DNA of 64,000 nucleotides from Micromonospora echinospora (GTDB lineage Bacteria; Actinomycetota; Actinomycetes; Mycobacteriales; Micromonosporaceae): the NCBI RefSeq assembly GCF_014203425.1, contig NZ_JACHJC010000001.1, positions 4,986,001 to 5,050,000 of the forward strand, given 5' to 3'. Of this stretch, positions 34,872-44,304 are shown in pieces (position 1 is the first letter of the stretch; each line of letters opens with the position of its first letter). The notes under the pieces are model-generated. The model did no database searches and had not been told where the DNA came from. It saw only the letters and a program-made list of their open reading frames with translations. The translations under genes and the position numbers were made by a program.

Positions 34872-36314
34872 TCAGACGCTGATCCGTCCGGCCCCGGCGC
34901 CCGCCGTCACGACGGCCTTCACGTCGCAGGCGGCATCCTGCGTGTACGGGTACGGGATGCCGGCGACGCTGCCGCCGGCCTGCCCGGCCCCCGAGTTGAC
35001 GAAGCAGTTGTTGCGGGCGACCAGGGAACCGGGACCGGACGAGCCCTCGCCCCGGTGGTAGGGGTCGGCCGTGTTCTCGAAGTAGTTGCCCTCCACGAGG
35101 ACCCCGGCGTTCATCGTCGACGCCACGCCGTAGCCGCCGACGTTGCTGTAGAGGTTGTTGTAGACGTGGACCGGGTTGCCGAAGCGCACCCGCGGGTGGC
35201 GCTGGTTGGAGCCGTCGAACCAGTTGTGGTGGTAGGTGACGCGCAGGTGCCCGACGTCCTGGCTGCCGTTGTCGTCGCTGTGGCCCAGCAGCATCGACTT
35301 GTCGTGACCGTAGACGCGGTTCCAGGACACGGTGACGAAATCGGAGCCGCGCTTGATGTCGACAGCGCCGTCGTACCCGTTGGTGAAGCTGTTGTGGTCG
35401 ATCCAGATGTTGGTGGCCGACTGCTCGACGTTTATGGCGTCATCGCTCCAGTTGCGGAAGTTCAGGTTGCGGACGATGACGTTGCGGTCGCCGCTGACGG
35501 TGAATCCGCAGCCGGAGATCGTCGCGCCGGCATTACCGAGGATCGTCTTGTTGGAGCGGACCCGCAGCATGCCGGAGCAGGAGATCGTGCCGGACACCCG
35601 GATCACCGCGGCGCTGGACGACCCCAGCGCGCTGGACAGGGCGGACGCGCTGGTCACCGTGGTGACGGCGGCGTTGCCGCCACCGGTGGTGCCACCGTTC
35701 TGGGTGGCCCAGCCGACCAGCCCGGTCTGGGGCGTCCCAGGGCTGCCACCGCCGATCGGCACCAGTTGCCACTGCTGGTTGGCGCCGTTGAGGTCGGCGT
35801 ACTGGGAGATCCGGCCGCCGTCGGCGGTGGACCACTCCCAGACCTCGACGGCCTTGTTGGAGTGCCTGTTGATCAGGCGGACGTAGCCGCTGTCCGAGTC
35901 GAGGACCCGGAACTGCTGGTTGGTCGCGTTCAGGTCGGGCCACTGCCGGTACTCCGCGCCGTCAGCGGTGTTCCATTCCCACAGGTCGACGACCTTGCCG
36001 CTGTTGCGGTTCTGCAGTCGGTAGTAGCCGCTGCCGGAGCTGACGAAACGGAACTGCTGCCAGGCCCCGTCGTTGCGGGACCACTGCTGGATCACCGCGC
36101 CGTCGGCCGTCGAGGTGTCCCGGACGTCGAGAACCTTGCCGCTGTTGCGGTTGACCAGCACGTAGTACGCGCCTGTGTCGATGGTGGCCGCCTGGGCCGA
36201 GGGCGACGCGACGACCGCGCCGACGGTGCCGACGACGAGGGCGCCGGCGGCGGCGACCAGGGACCGCCAGCGGTGCCGCCGGCGCCTTTCGGGGGTGGTG
36301 AGAGCCGTTGTCAC
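34872..36314 (-). CDS. Secreted pectate lyase (PL1) with N-terminal ricin-type lectin module
   Basis: A 480-residue secreted enzyme. The signal peptide ends about 'PSAQA' (residue 42). Residues 43-190 are a ricin/CBM13 beta-trefoil with QxW-type repeats. Residues about 200-480 are a right-handed beta-helix of the PL1 pectate lyase family: 'DHNSFTNGYDGAVDIKRGSDFVTVSWN' region (calcium Asp residues), 'YHHNWFDGSNQRHPRVRFG' region (catalytic Arg). It should cleave de-esterified homogalacturonan by beta-elimination outside the cell. It is the last of four co-oriented polysaccharide genes. The lectin module is nearly identical to that of the next gene. Confidence 0.9.
   Translation of the reverse strand: MTTALTTPERRRRHRWRSLVAAAGALVVGTVGAVVASPSAQAATIDTGAYYVLVNRNSGKVLDVRDTSTADGAVIQQWSRNDGAWQQFRFVSSGSGYYRLQNRNSGKVVDLWEWNTADGAEYRQWPDLNATNQQFRVLDSDSGYVRLINRHSNKAVEVWEWSTADGGRISQYADLNGANQQWQLVPIGGGSPGTPQTGLVGWATQNGGTTGGGNAAVTTVTSASALSSALGSSSAAVIRVSGTISCSGMLRVRSNKTILGNAGATISGCGFTVSGDRNVIVRNLNFRNWSDDAINVEQSATNIWIDHNSFTNGYDGAVDIKRGSDFVTVSWNRVYGHDKSMLLGHSDDNGSQDVGHLRVTYHHNWFDGSNQRHPRVRFGNPVHVYNNLYSNVGGYGVASTMNAGVLVEGNYFENTADPYHRGEGSSGPGSLVARNNCFVNSGAGQAGGSVAGIPYPYTQDAACDVKAVVTAGAGAGRISV
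35745..36188 (-). repeat. Duplicated ricin-module coding segment, copy A
   Basis: This stretch of the pectate lyase gene is highly similar at the DNA level to 37467-37901 in the neighbouring gene, with long exact runs around 36060-36160. It encodes the lectin module. The similarity stops at the catalytic domains, showing domain-wise duplication or gene conversion. Confidence 0.8.
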
Positions 36315-36374
36315 GGGAACTCCTCCGGTGGACGGTGGTGGTGGGTGGTGGTACGGGGTGCGCGCCTGCGGCGC

Positions 36375-38033
36375 TCAACACCAGTTCAGCGTCGAGTTGA
36401 CCCGCGTGACGTTGCTGATCGTGTTGTTCGCTCCGCCGCAGGGACTCTGGGTGATGTTCGTGTTGGTGACAGTCAGGTTCTGGAAGCGGATGCCGGAGGA
36501 GATCGGGAACTCGGTCCGGGAGGCGATGCGCACCTCGCCGCCGCCGGTCACCGTGCCGGACACCCCGGCGATCGTGACGTTGTAGCAGTTCTCCACGAGG
36601 ATCGAGTTGTTGCCGGTGTTGGAGATCGTCACCCGGTCGATGACCGCGCCGCCGGACTCCGACACGCAGAAGATCCCCCGGCCGCCACCGGATGCGATGA
36701 CGGTGCCGACCCGGATGTTCGTCGGGTACGAGTTGCCCACCCGGCCGTTGCGGTTGGCCATCCGGAACGCCGCGTAGCCGGTTCCGGTGCCGGCGCCCTG
36801 CGCGTCGACGGTGCCCACAGTGGCGTTGATCGTGTCGTTGAGCAGCAGACCGGAGTATCCGGTGTTGCGCGCGGTGACGGTGCCGATCGTCAGACCGTCC
36901 ACGCCGTACGTCTCGACGCCGTGCGCGCCGGTCCCTGACACGTACACGGTGTCGATGCGCACGTTGCGCACCTTGACCGCCCGGTCACCGCCGTGGTTGT
37001 CGATCCGCACCCCCAGGCCGCCGGAGAGCCGCATGTCGATCTGGCCGAGCGTCAGGTTGTCGACGTTGCGCATGAAGATCCCGTACAGCGGAGCACCGGT
37101 GAGCGTCAGGTTCTGCACCTCGACGTCGGTGGTGCCACGGGAGTAGACGGGCGCGTAGTCGCCCGACCCCGAGCCGGTCACGTTGATCGTGCCGCAGACC
37201 GCCAGCGTCGTGTACGACGGCAGCGACAACCGAGAGCCCGCGCTCATCGAGCCGGAGCCGCGCACCACCACCCGCTGCTTCGCGGTCCGTCCCGCCGACA
37301 GCGAGTTCACCGCTGCCTGCACAGCGGCGAGCATGTCCGAGCCGGTGTACACGGTGGACGATCCGTTGCGGGCCGTCCAGGTGCCGCCGCCCAGCACCGC
37401 CTCGGCCTGGTACGAGCCGCTGCCGCACCCGGTGCTCGGTGGCGGCGTGGTGGGTGTGCCGGTACCCGTCGGGACCAGTTGCCACTGCTGGTTGGCGCCG
37501 TTGAGATCGGTGTACTGGCTGATCCGGGCACCGTCGGCGGTCGAACGCTCCCAGACCTCCAGGGCCTTGCTGGAGTGCCTGTTGATCAGGCGGATGTAGC
37601 CGCTGTCCGAGTCGAGGACCTGGAACTGCTGGTTGGTGCCGTTGAGGTCGGGCCACTGCCGGTACTCCGCGCCGTCGGCGACGTTCCACTCCCACAGGTC
37701 GATCACCTTGCCGCTGTGGCGGGCCCGCAGGCGGTAGTAGCCGCTGCCGGAGGAGACGAACTGGAACTGCTGCCACGCGCCGTCGTTGCGGGACCACTGC
37801 TGGATCACCGCGCCGTCGGCGGTCGAGGTGTCCCGGACGTCGAGGACCTTGCCGCTGTTGCGGTTGACCAGCACGTACCAGGCGCTGGTGTCGATGGTGG
37901 CGGCCTGCGCCGGTGGCGCGGCCACCACGGCGACGCCGACCGCGCCGGCCAGCGCCGCCACCAGGGCCAGCACCAGGCCGGCACGCCGGCGACGTGGGGC
38001 GCCGGGCGGCGACGTCACTGCGGGGTTGAGCAT
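36375..38033 (-). CDS. Secreted ricin-lectin / right-handed beta-helix protein
   Basis: A 552-residue secreted protein with a clear GGAGG site. The signal peptide ends near residue 44 ('PPAQA'), residues about 45-190 are a ricin/CBM13 trefoil, then a TP-rich linker. From about residue 200 to 552 runs a parallel beta-helix with many short repeats ('VEVQNLTLTGAPLYGIFMRN', 'GLTIGTVTARNTGYSGLLLN'). The helix resembles polygalacturonase/pectate-lyase superfamily proteins, but I cannot place catalytic residues with confidence. With a pectate lyase and arabinanases beside it, action on a pectic polysaccharide is likely. It could also be a non-catalytic binder. Confidence 0.8.
   Translation of the reverse strand: MLNPAVTSPPGAPRRRRAGLVLALVAALAGAVGVAVVAAPPAQAATIDTSAWYVLVNRNSGKVLDVRDTSTADGAVIQQWSRNDGAWQQFQFVSSGSGYYRLRARHSGKVIDLWEWNVADGAEYRQWPDLNGTNQQFQVLDSDSGYIRLINRHSSKALEVWERSTADGARISQYTDLNGANQQWQLVPTGTGTPTTPPPSTGCGSGSYQAEAVLGGGTWTARNGSSTVYTGSDMLAAVQAAVNSLSAGRTAKQRVVVRGSGSMSAGSRLSLPSYTTLAVCGTINVTGSGSGDYAPVYSRGTTDVEVQNLTLTGAPLYGIFMRNVDNLTLGQIDMRLSGGLGVRIDNHGGDRAVKVRNVRIDTVYVSGTGAHGVETYGVDGLTIGTVTARNTGYSGLLLNDTINATVGTVDAQGAGTGTGYAAFRMANRNGRVGNSYPTNIRVGTVIASGGGRGIFCVSESGGAVIDRVTISNTGNNSILVENCYNVTIAGVSGTVTGGGEVRIASRTEFPISSGIRFQNLTVTNTNITQSPCGGANNTISNVTRVNSTLNWC
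37467..37901 (-). repeat. Duplicated ricin-module coding segment, copy B
   Basis: Partner of 35745-36188. The two are in direct orientation about 1.7 kb apart and could recombine. The ricin module at about 40590-41000 in a third gene is far more diverged. Confidence 0.8.
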
Positions 38034-38086
38034 CGTGGACCTCCAAAGGGGTACGCCGAATGCGGCGTGACGGTTTTTCCGGGCGC

Positions 38087-39598
38087 CTACTCCAGGTGGA
38101 AGGTGGCCGCGGCCCGGTCGGCGCTGGTGCCCACCGCTTCGAGTTGGAGCAGTCCGTCGCGGTGGCGGACGTACCGGCCGCTGTAGTTCTGCGATTCGAG
38201 CGAGAGCGCCTCGGCCGCGGCCAGGCCGGGGCGGCGCTGGAAGCTCGCGTCGTTGTCGAACAGGGCCGAGCCGTCGTCGCGTTCGACGTAGAGGGCGAAG
38301 GCCCGGTGGCGCAGGAAGTAGCCGGGGAAGTTCGTCGACTCCAGGGACACCGATCCGCCGCCGGCGAGGCCGGGGACGATGCGGAACTGCGAGTCGGCCA
38401 GGTTCGTCACGTTCGGCTCGACCCGGGCCCGGTAGTCGTAGTGCCGGACGTAGCTCGTGGTCAGGTCGTGTGACCGCAGCCGGACCGGGGTGGCCCCGTC
38501 GGGTACGGGGATGCCGAAGTTCGGGGTGCCGTCGGCGTTCCAGTAGAGCTTCTGGATCCGGGTCCGCCGGTTCGGGTCGTTGAGCGGATCGCCGCTGATG
38601 TCCCGGTAGTTGCGGTCGTGGTAGACCAGGATGTCGCTCTGCCCGTCCTCGGAGACGGTGAAGGAGTTGTGCCCGGGGCCGTACTGGCCGGTGGCGGCGC
38701 TGCTGGCGAACACCGGGGCCGGGCTCTTGGCCCAGGCAGCGGCGTCGAGCAGGTTCGCGCCGGCGGACGCGGTCAGCATGCCGAGGCAGTAGTTGGCGTC
38801 GGTGGCACTCGCCGAGTAGGTGAGGAAGACCCGGCCGTTGCGCTGGATCACCGTCGGGCCCTCGGCCACCCGGTAACCACGGGTCTCCCAGTCGTACGTC
38901 GGGACCACCAGCCGGGTCACCGTGCCGGTGATCTGCCACGGGTTGGCGCCCATGCGGGCGAGGTAGACGTTGGAGTTGGTGGAGATGCCGGGCTCCTGCT
39001 GGGCCCAGGTCAGGTACCGCACCCCGTTCACCACGAACGTCGAGGCGTCCAGGCTGAACGTGTCCCACGGCGTGGTGATCCGGCCGCGTTCGGTCCACGA
39101 GCCGGACAGCGGGTTCGTGCTCGCGTTCTCCAGCACGTACATCCGGATCCGCCACACGTCGTCCGTGCGTCCGGCGGCGAAGTAGACGTACCACTTGCCG
39201 TTCATGAAGTGGATCTCCGGCGCCCAGATGTGGGCGCCCATCTCCCCGCTGGTGTGGCGGCGCCAGATCGTCGTCTCCGCGGCGCCGGCCAGTCCCTGCA
39301 GGGTGGTGGCCCGCCGCAGCACGATCCGGTCGTACTCCGGGACCGTCGCGGTCATGTAGTAGTAGCCGTCGGTGTGCTTGACGATGTGCGGATCGGCCCG
39401 CTGGTTCACCAGCGGGTTGGTGTGGTTCACGGCCGGCGCGGCCTGCGCGGGCCCGGCCACCGGCAGACCGGCGGTCACGGCGAGCACCGCGAGCGCCGCG
39501 GCCAGGACCGGCCGCAGGCGCCGGCGGGCAGGCGCGTCGGCGGGCGCCGCGCCGGCCCCTCGGCGGTGGGCCGTGCGGAGCAGGTGTCGAAGAGGCAT
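38087..39598 (-). CDS. Secreted GH43 glycosidase with C-terminal AbfB (CBM42-like) domain
   Basis: A 503-residue protein with a signal peptide ending near 'GPAQA' (about 54). The five-bladed GH43 domain follows: 'NQRADPHIVKH' (catalytic base Asp), 'IWAPEIHFMNGKWYVYFAAG' region and 'VAEGPTVI' (acid Glu region). The C-terminal 130 residues have two 'RHxxxxL' arabinose-binding repeats ('YVRHYDYRARV', 'FLRHRAFALYV', 'YVRHRDGLLQLE') typical of AbfB. Alpha-L-arabinofuranosidase activity on arabinan or arabinoxylan side chains is expected. It lies 56 bp from the upstream GH43 gene and probably shares its transcript. Confidence 0.9.
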   Translation of the reverse strand: MPLRHLLRTAHRRGAGAAPADAPARRRLRPVLAAALAVLAVTAGLPVAGPAQAAPAVNHTNPLVNQRADPHIVKHTDGYYYMTATVPEYDRIVLRRATTLQGLAGAAETTIWRRHTSGEMGAHIWAPEIHFMNGKWYVYFAAGRTDDVWRIRMYVLENASTNPLSGSWTERGRITTPWDTFSLDASTFVVNGVRYLTWAQQEPGISTNSNVYLARMGANPWQITGTVTRLVVPTYDWETRGYRVAEGPTVIQRNGRVFLTYSASATDANYCLGMLTASAGANLLDAAAWAKSPAPVFASSAATGQYGPGHNSFTVSEDGQSDILVYHDRNYRDISGDPLNDPNRRTRIQKLYWNADGTPNFGIPVPDGATPVRLRSHDLTTSYVRHYDYRARVEPNVTNLADSQFRIVPGLAGGGSVSLESTNFPGYFLRHRAFALYVERDDGSALFDNDASFQRRPGLAAAEALSLESQNYSGRYVRHRDGLLQLEAVGTSADRAAATFHLE

Positions 39599-39654
39599 GC
39601 GCCCTCCCAGGTGGGCCAGGTCGTCGGTCGGCGGCGGTGGGTCCGGGTCCCGGG

Positions 39655-41109
39655 TCAGTAGACGTAGGGCCAGGCGGCGGCGTCGTAGCCGATGCGGTTG
39701 ATGCCGAGCAGCGACGCGCCGTTGTCGGCGTAGTAGTGGTAGAAGAGGACGTCGCCGTCGGTGTCGGCGAGGACCGCCTGGTGGCCGGGCCCGTGCACGC
39801 TGCCGTGCGAGGCCAGGATCTGGGTGCCGCCCCCGGCGAGCATGTCCCGGCCGGCGCGGTCCACGAACGGCCCGGTCGGGCTCGCCGAGCGACCGACCAT
39901 GATCCGGTACGTGCTGGCGGCGCCCTGGCAGCATCTGTCGAACGAGACGTACAGGTAGTACCAGGCGCCGCGCTTGACCAGGACGGGCGCCTCGATGCCG
40001 GGGCCGTAGTTCGCGAGACCGTGCATGGAGGTGCCGAGCCGGCGTCCGGTGGCAGGGTCGATCGGGATCATCTTGATGCCGGACCAGAACGAGCCGAAGG
40101 TGAGCCACCAGCGGCCCTGGTCGTCCACTGTGAGGTTCGGGTCGATGGCGTTGAAGTCGTCGGTGGTCCGCGACTCGACGACCAGCCCCTCGTTGGTCCA
40201 GCTCCCGGAGGCTCCGGTGGTGCTGGTGGCCAGGAAGATCGCCGAGCGGTTGGAGCCGAAGGTCGAGGCCGAGTAGTACAGGTGATAGCGCCCGTTGCGG
40301 TACGACAGGTCGGGCGCCCAGAGGTTGCGCGCGCCGCCGGTGTACGTGGTGGTCCACGGTGCGCCACCGGGGAAGACGGCGCCCGCGTTGCGGTAGGCCA
40401 CCCGGTCGGTGGAGGTCTTCAACGCGATGTTGTCGCCGGTGTGCGCGACGAGGTAGGTGCCGTCGGGGCGTCTGACCACTGTCGGGTCGTGCACGCCGAT
40501 GTCACCGGTGACCCGGCCGGGCTGCGGATAGGCCGGCGCCGGAGTGGTCGGCGCCGGGCTGGTCGGTGTCCCGCCGCCGAGTCGGATCAGCTGCCACTGC
40601 TGGTTGGCGCCGTCCAGGTCGGAGTAACCGGCCAGCCGGCCACCGTCGGCTGTCGACCAGCCCCACACGTCGATCACCTTGCTCCACTGCCGGTTCACGA
40701 ACCGCACGAACCCACCGGCGGAGTCCTGCAACCGGAACTGCTGGGTGGCCGACGACCGGTCGGTGGACTGCACCAACTGGGTGCCGTCGCCGCCGCTCGG
40801 CAACTCCAGCACCTTCCCGCTGTGCCGCGACCGCACCTTGTAGAACCCGCCACCGGCGTCCACGAACTGCCACTGCTGCACCGCGAGGTCGTTGCGCGTC
40901 CACTGGTTGACCGGCGCGTTCTCCGCCGTCGACCAGTCGTACAGGTCCATCGCCTTGCCACTGTGCCGGTTCACGAACACGTACGACGCGGTCGTATCCA
41001 CCGTCGCCGCCGACGCCGGCGGAACCCCGGCCAGCACCCCCGCGCCGAGTGCCAGGGCCGCCGAAACCGCCACCGCAACCGTCCGTGTCGTCTGAGCGGT
41101 CCCTGCCAC
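39655..41109 (-). CDS. Secreted GH43 arabinanase with N-terminal ricin-type lectin module
   Basis: A 484-residue protein; the signal peptide ends near 'PASA' (about 34). A ricin/CBM13 trefoil covers about 35-180, then a TP linker, then GH43: 'IGVHDPTVV' (base Asp), 'NLWAPDLSYRNGRYHLYYS' region, 'FNAIDPNL' (pKa-modulating Asp) and 'GPGIEAPVLV' (acid Glu). The pattern is that of endo-1,5-alpha-L-arabinanases. It is the first gene of the polysaccharide set; two LacI-type palindromes lie in the 255 bp upstream, so the set is probably induced by arabinan or pectin sugars. No dedicated LacI gene is in the window. Confidence 0.9.
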   Translation of the reverse strand: MAGTAQTTRTVAVAVSAALALGAGVLAGVPPASAATVDTTASYVFVNRHSGKAMDLYDWSTAENAPVNQWTRNDLAVQQWQFVDAGGGFYKVRSRHSGKVLELPSGGDGTQLVQSTDRSSATQQFRLQDSAGGFVRFVNRQWSKVIDVWGWSTADGGRLAGYSDLDGANQQWQLIRLGGGTPTSPAPTTPAPAYPQPGRVTGDIGVHDPTVVRRPDGTYLVAHTGDNIALKTSTDRVAYRNAGAVFPGGAPWTTTYTGGARNLWAPDLSYRNGRYHLYYSASTFGSNRSAIFLATSTTGASGSWTNEGLVVESRTTDDFNAIDPNLTVDDQGRWWLTFGSFWSGIKMIPIDPATGRRLGTSMHGLANYGPGIEAPVLVKRGAWYYLYVSFDRCCQGAASTYRIMVGRSASPTGPFVDRAGRDMLAGGGTQILASHGSVHGPGHQAVLADTDGDVLFYHYYADNGASLLGINRIGYDAAAWPYVY

Positions 41110-41200
41110 CGAAACCTCCTGCGCTTGGTCGCCTCCGCTCCGAGATCACGAACACGGGGCGAACGATCATGGCAGCGGCGTTACGTTCGGGTTACCAGTC

Positions 41201-41216
41201 ATGTTTTCGATAACAT
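41201..41216 (-). promoter_or_regulatory. LacI-like operator upstream of GH43 arabinanase
   Basis: ATGTTTTCGATAACAT has inverted ATGTT/AACAT arms and differs at one base from the symmetric LacI-type site ATGTTATCGATAACAT. It lies about 92 bp upstream of the start at 41109, in a locally AT-richer stretch. Confidence 0.6.
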
Positions 41217-41310
41217 AGACGGCTGTCAAGATGATGGCAGGCTCGAAGCTTTCGGAAGGCTTGCTTACGGTCGGCCCGCCGCACGCGTCAGAGAACCGCA
41301 GCGGCGCATG

Positions 41311-41322
41311 GTTAGCGCTAAC
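41311..41322 (-). promoter_or_regulatory. Second LacI-like operator, GTTAGCGCTAAC
   Basis: A perfect 12-bp palindrome, GTTAGCGCTAAC, with the central CG typical of LacI/GalR sites. It is about 110 bp from the first palindrome (41201-41216), a distance that would permit looping. It also lies 43 bp past the OsmC stop, so it belongs to the arabinanase promoter. Confidence 0.6.
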
Positions 41323-41364
41323 AGTCCCGGCGGATCGGCCCTGGCGACACCGGGCCTCCGTCGG

Positions 41365-41817
41365 TCACCGCGGCTCGGCCGGACCCGGGTCGCTCGCGTC
41401 CACGAGGGAGACGGGTGTACCCAGCTCCACCGTCCGGGAGACGGTGCAGAGCCGGTCGTGCGACTGCCGCAGAGATCGTGGCAGGGCCGCACGGGCCCGA
41501 TCGCCGTCCGCTCCGGCCGGAAACGCCACCGAGAAGGTGACGGTGAGGTTCCGCATCCGGTTACCGGCTTCCGGATCACGGATCTTGTCACCGCTCACAG
41601 TGACGGCGAACCGGGTCGGCTCGGCGCGACGGCTGGTCACCAGGTCGACGTCGACGGCGGTGCAGCCGCCGAGCGCCGCCAGCAGCAGTTCCACGGGCGT
41701 GAAGGTCTCGTCCTCCCCCGTGCCCATCGACATCTCGCCGCCACGGGCGTTGCGCACGACGTACCTGCCCACGCTGGTGCGCTCGATCTGCACCGACCGG
41801 AGCGTGTCCTCACTCAT
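41365..41817 (-). CDS. OsmC/Ohr-family protein
   Basis: A 150-residue protein with both redox cysteines of the family: Cys52 in 'ALGGCTAVDV' and Cys124 in 'SHDRLCTVSR'. Such proteins reduce organic hydroperoxides or act as thiol-dependent stress proteins; this one resembles the OsmC/YhfA-like branch rather than Ohr. It is encoded between the glycosidase operon promoter and the surface-protein gene, with no evident functional link. Confidence 0.88.
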   Translation of the reverse strand: MSEDTLRSVQIERTSVGRYVVRNARGGEMSMGTGEDETFTPVELLLAALGGCTAVDVDLVTSRRAEPTRFAVTVSGDKIRDPEAGNRMRNLTVTFSVAFPAGADGDRARAALPRSLRQSHDRLCTVSRTVELGTPVSLVDASDPGPAEPR

Positions 41818-41948
41818 GCGACGAACCTACCGAAATCGCTCCGCGAACGTGCGGTATGGGCCGGGTCGCGCAACCCGTCCCGCACAGGGCATAGTGGCCC
41901 GCGGCTTCATCGACCGATGTTGCCCGCTCTCGGCGAAGGTGGTGGGAA

Positions 41949-43061
41949 GTGACGACGCGCTCCCGTGTCCGATGGGCCCGCGCGGCCGTACTGGCCACGC
42001 TGGCCGGAGGGACGTTCGCGGTGGCGGCAGCACCGGCCACGGCCGCGCCGGAGACGGTGAGCATCCTGAGCGTGTCGGCGGAGAACGTGAAACCCCGCGA
42101 GACGGTACGCGTGCAGTTCCGCGTCACCAACAACGGACGCCGGGCCGAGACGGCAATCGTGGTGGTGGGCGGCGGCCTGCGGTGCGCCACCGGCTGCCGG
42201 GCGGAGCCGAATCTCGGTCCCGGCCAGAGCCGAACCTTCGACGCGACACTCGTCGCCCCGGATGCCCGCCCGGGCGAGACCACCGGCCTCAACATCTCGA
42301 TCGGCGTGCGGCTCGCCGGGCAGAACAGCTACGCCTACAAGATGGTCCACGTCCACGGAGCGGGTGCCTCGCCCACCGGCGGGGCCCAACCGGCGGCCGG
42401 GGTGAGTGGGGTCTCCGGCCGGGTCCTCGACGCCGACGGAAAAGCGATCGGCGGCGCGGACCTGACCATCCGGGACAGCGCCGGTCACGAGTACCGGACG
42501 ACCAGCAACCGCAACGGCCAGTTCTCGATCACCTCCAAGGCCGGCCGGACGATCGCCGAGGGATCCATCACGGTCCGCGCGTCCATGGACGGCTACCGTG
42601 CCGCCCGCGCGACCGTCAGGGGCAGGGCCGGTGACGTAGCCACCGTACGGCTGACCCTTGCCGCGGTGGCCACGCCGACCACGATGTCGCCGTCGCCCGC
42701 CGCGGAGGCGAGCCCTCTCGCCGCAGCGGCCGACGACGACACGCCCGCGGCCGCGCCGCCCACGCTCAAGGCGGCCGGCGAGGAGAGCGGCAGTACGTCG
42801 ATGTTCCTCCTGGGCGGCCTGCTGGTCGCCGCGGGCCTGGGCGCGCTCGCGCTGGCGCTGGTGCGCCGGAGATACGCACCGGTGGCGGTGGCGGCCGCTC
42901 CCCCGGCGACCTGGCTGCCGGCCGGCGGGAACCTGGCCGACGCGCCGACCGCGATCCTGCACCTCGGGCCGGCCGGCGGCGGGCCCGGCGGTCCGGAGAA
43001 CGCGCTCCACGATCCGGCGCTCACGTACCGGCGCCGAGCTGCCACACCCGGAGGTTCCTGA
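41949..43061 (+). CDS. Cell-surface protein with CARDB-like and carboxypeptidase-regulatory-like domains
   Basis: A 370-residue protein from a GTG start. The signal peptide ends about residue 33 ('PATAA'). Residues about 35-130 have a CARDB/NEW3-like beta pattern ('[21 protein letters not shown]' region); about 150-225 is a carboxypeptidase-regulatory-like fold ('[20 protein letters not shown]'); an Ala/Pro-rich stretch follows, then one membrane segment (about 285-305) and an Ala/Pro-rich tail of about 60 residues. It is probably a membrane-anchored surface protein of unknown function. Its last 41 bp overlap the histidine kinase gene on the other strand. Confidence 0.7.
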   Translation: MTTRSRVRWARAAVLATLAGGTFAVAAAPATAAPETVSILSVSAENVKPRETVRVQFRVTNNGRRAETAIVVVGGGLRCATGCRAEPNLGPGQSRTFDATLVAPDARPGETTGLNISIGVRLAGQNSYAYKMVHVHGAGASPTGGAQPAAGVSGVSGRVLDADGKAIGGADLTIRDSAGHEYRTTSNRNGQFSITSKAGRTIAEGSITVRASMDGYRAARATVRGRAGDVATVRLTLAAVATPTTMSPSPAAEASPLAAAADDDTPAAAPPTLKAAGEESGSTSMFLLGGLLVAAGLGALALALVRRRYAPVAVAAAPPATWLPAGGNLADAPTAILHLGPAGGGPGGPENALHDPALTYRRRAATPGGS

Positions 43062-44304
43062 TCCGGGCGGCCCTGCCCGTGGCGCTCGGCGATCGCCCCG
43101 TCGGAAGACGTACGGTGAATCGGGCTCCCCGGCCCGGATGGCCCTCGGCCTCGATGGTGCCGTGGTGGCTGGTGACGACCTCCTGGAGCAGGGCCAGCCC
43201 CAGGCCGAAACGGCGGTCGCCGGCACCCGCGCCCCGGTGGAACCGGTCGAAGATGCGCCGGGCGTCCGCCTGGTCGAAGCCCTTCCCGGTGTCGGCGATC
43301 ACGAACTCGGCGACGTCGTCAACGGCCCGCAGCGTCACGGTGATCCGGCCTCCCGCGGGGGTGTGGGCAAGCGCGTTCGCCAGCAGTTCGCCGACGACCC
43401 GGCGCAGGGCCGACTCGACACCCGGCACCGGCAGCGGGTCGCCCGGGACGTCCAGGACGAGCGTGACCTGGCGCTCGGCTGCCCGGTCGCCCTCGGCGGC
43501 GACTGTCGTACCGATCAGCGCGGTGAGGTCGACCGGCGGATCCGGCTCCCGGTCGGCGGGCGCGGCGGCGAGCCGGGCGGAGAGCAGCAGGTCGTCGACG
43601 ATCTCGCCGAGCCGGCGGGTGGTGCCGATCAGCCGTTCCAGGTCGTCCAGGTTCGTGGCGGCGCCGTCGTTGCGCGCCCGGCGCGCGATCAACTGGGCCC
43701 GGGTGTGCACCTGGGCGATCGGCGTGCGCAGTTCGTGGCTGGCGTCCGCGACGAAGCGGCGCTGCCGGGTCAGGGCCTCCGCGAGTGGTGCGACGGCTCG
43801 ACGGCCGACGACCATGCCGGTCAGCACGGCGGCGAGCAGCCCGACCACCGCCGCGAGGCTGAACGCGAGCAGGAGGTGCCGGCGGTCGGACAGCTGGAAA
43901 CGGGCGTCGAACACCGCCTGGACGACGGTGTCGCCGCGGGCCTCGGTGCGTACGTGGTAGGTCGTGCCGTTACGCGTGAGAGTGGTGATCTCGGTGGCCC
44001 CGGTGGCCGCCACTGTGGCCAGCACGTCGTGCAGCGGGAAGCCCGGTGGTGGCGGCGGGTTCGCGCCGGTGTGCACGGTGGCGCCCTCGTACTCGAAGAT
44101 CCAGCTACAGGCGGGCGGGCCGGCGATGGTGCCGTGTTCGGTGCCCCACGCCAGCTCACGCTGGATCTGCGCGTCCTGGCCCCGGACCAGTACCGCGTAG
44201 GAGATGCCGCCCGCCAGCAACAGCAGGGCACCGATGGTGAGGCCGACGAACAGGCCGATCCGGAGTCGGGTCCGCCGCACGATCGCCTTCTCGACCGCCT
44301 CCAT
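43021..44304 (-). CDS. Two-component sensor histidine kinase
   Basis: A 427-residue kinase with two membrane segments (about 15-40 and 145-172) flanking an outer sensor loop, a HAMP-like linker, the H-box 'ASHELRTP', N-box '[10 protein letters not shown]', G1 'ADTGKGFD', F-box 'FDRFHRG' and G2 'FGLGLALL'. All catalytic boxes are intact. The ATG overlaps the stop of the response regulator gene (TGATG), so the pair is co-translated. The sensor signal is unknown. The adjacent antiporter and biosynthetic operon upstream may be targets. Confidence 0.93.
   Translation of the reverse strand: MEAVEKAIVRRTRLRIGLFVGLTIGALLLLAGGISYAVLVRGQDAQIQRELAWGTEHGTIAGPPACSWIFEYEGATVHTGANPPPPPGFPLHDVLATVAATGATEITTLTRNGTTYHVRTEARGDTVVQAVFDARFQLSDRRHLLLAFSLAAVVGLLAAVLTGMVVGRRAVAPLAEALTRQRRFVADASHELRTPIAQVHTRAQLIARRARNDGAATNLDDLERLIGTTRRLGEIVDDLLLSARLAAAPADREPDPPVDLTALIGTTVAAEGDRAAERQVTLVLDVPGDPLPVPGVESALRRVVGELLANALAHTPAGGRITVTLRAVDDVAEFVIADTGKGFDQADARRIFDRFHRGAGAGDRRFGLGLALLQEVVTSHHGTIEAEGHPGRGARFTVRLPTGRSPSATGRAARIRNLRVWQLGAGT

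Noticed and set aside
38053..38068. ACGCCG-4-CGGCGT hairpin followed by a T-run on the plus strand
   Set aside because: Its polarity fits a plus-strand terminator, but all nearby genes run on the minus strand; probably chance or a leader structure.
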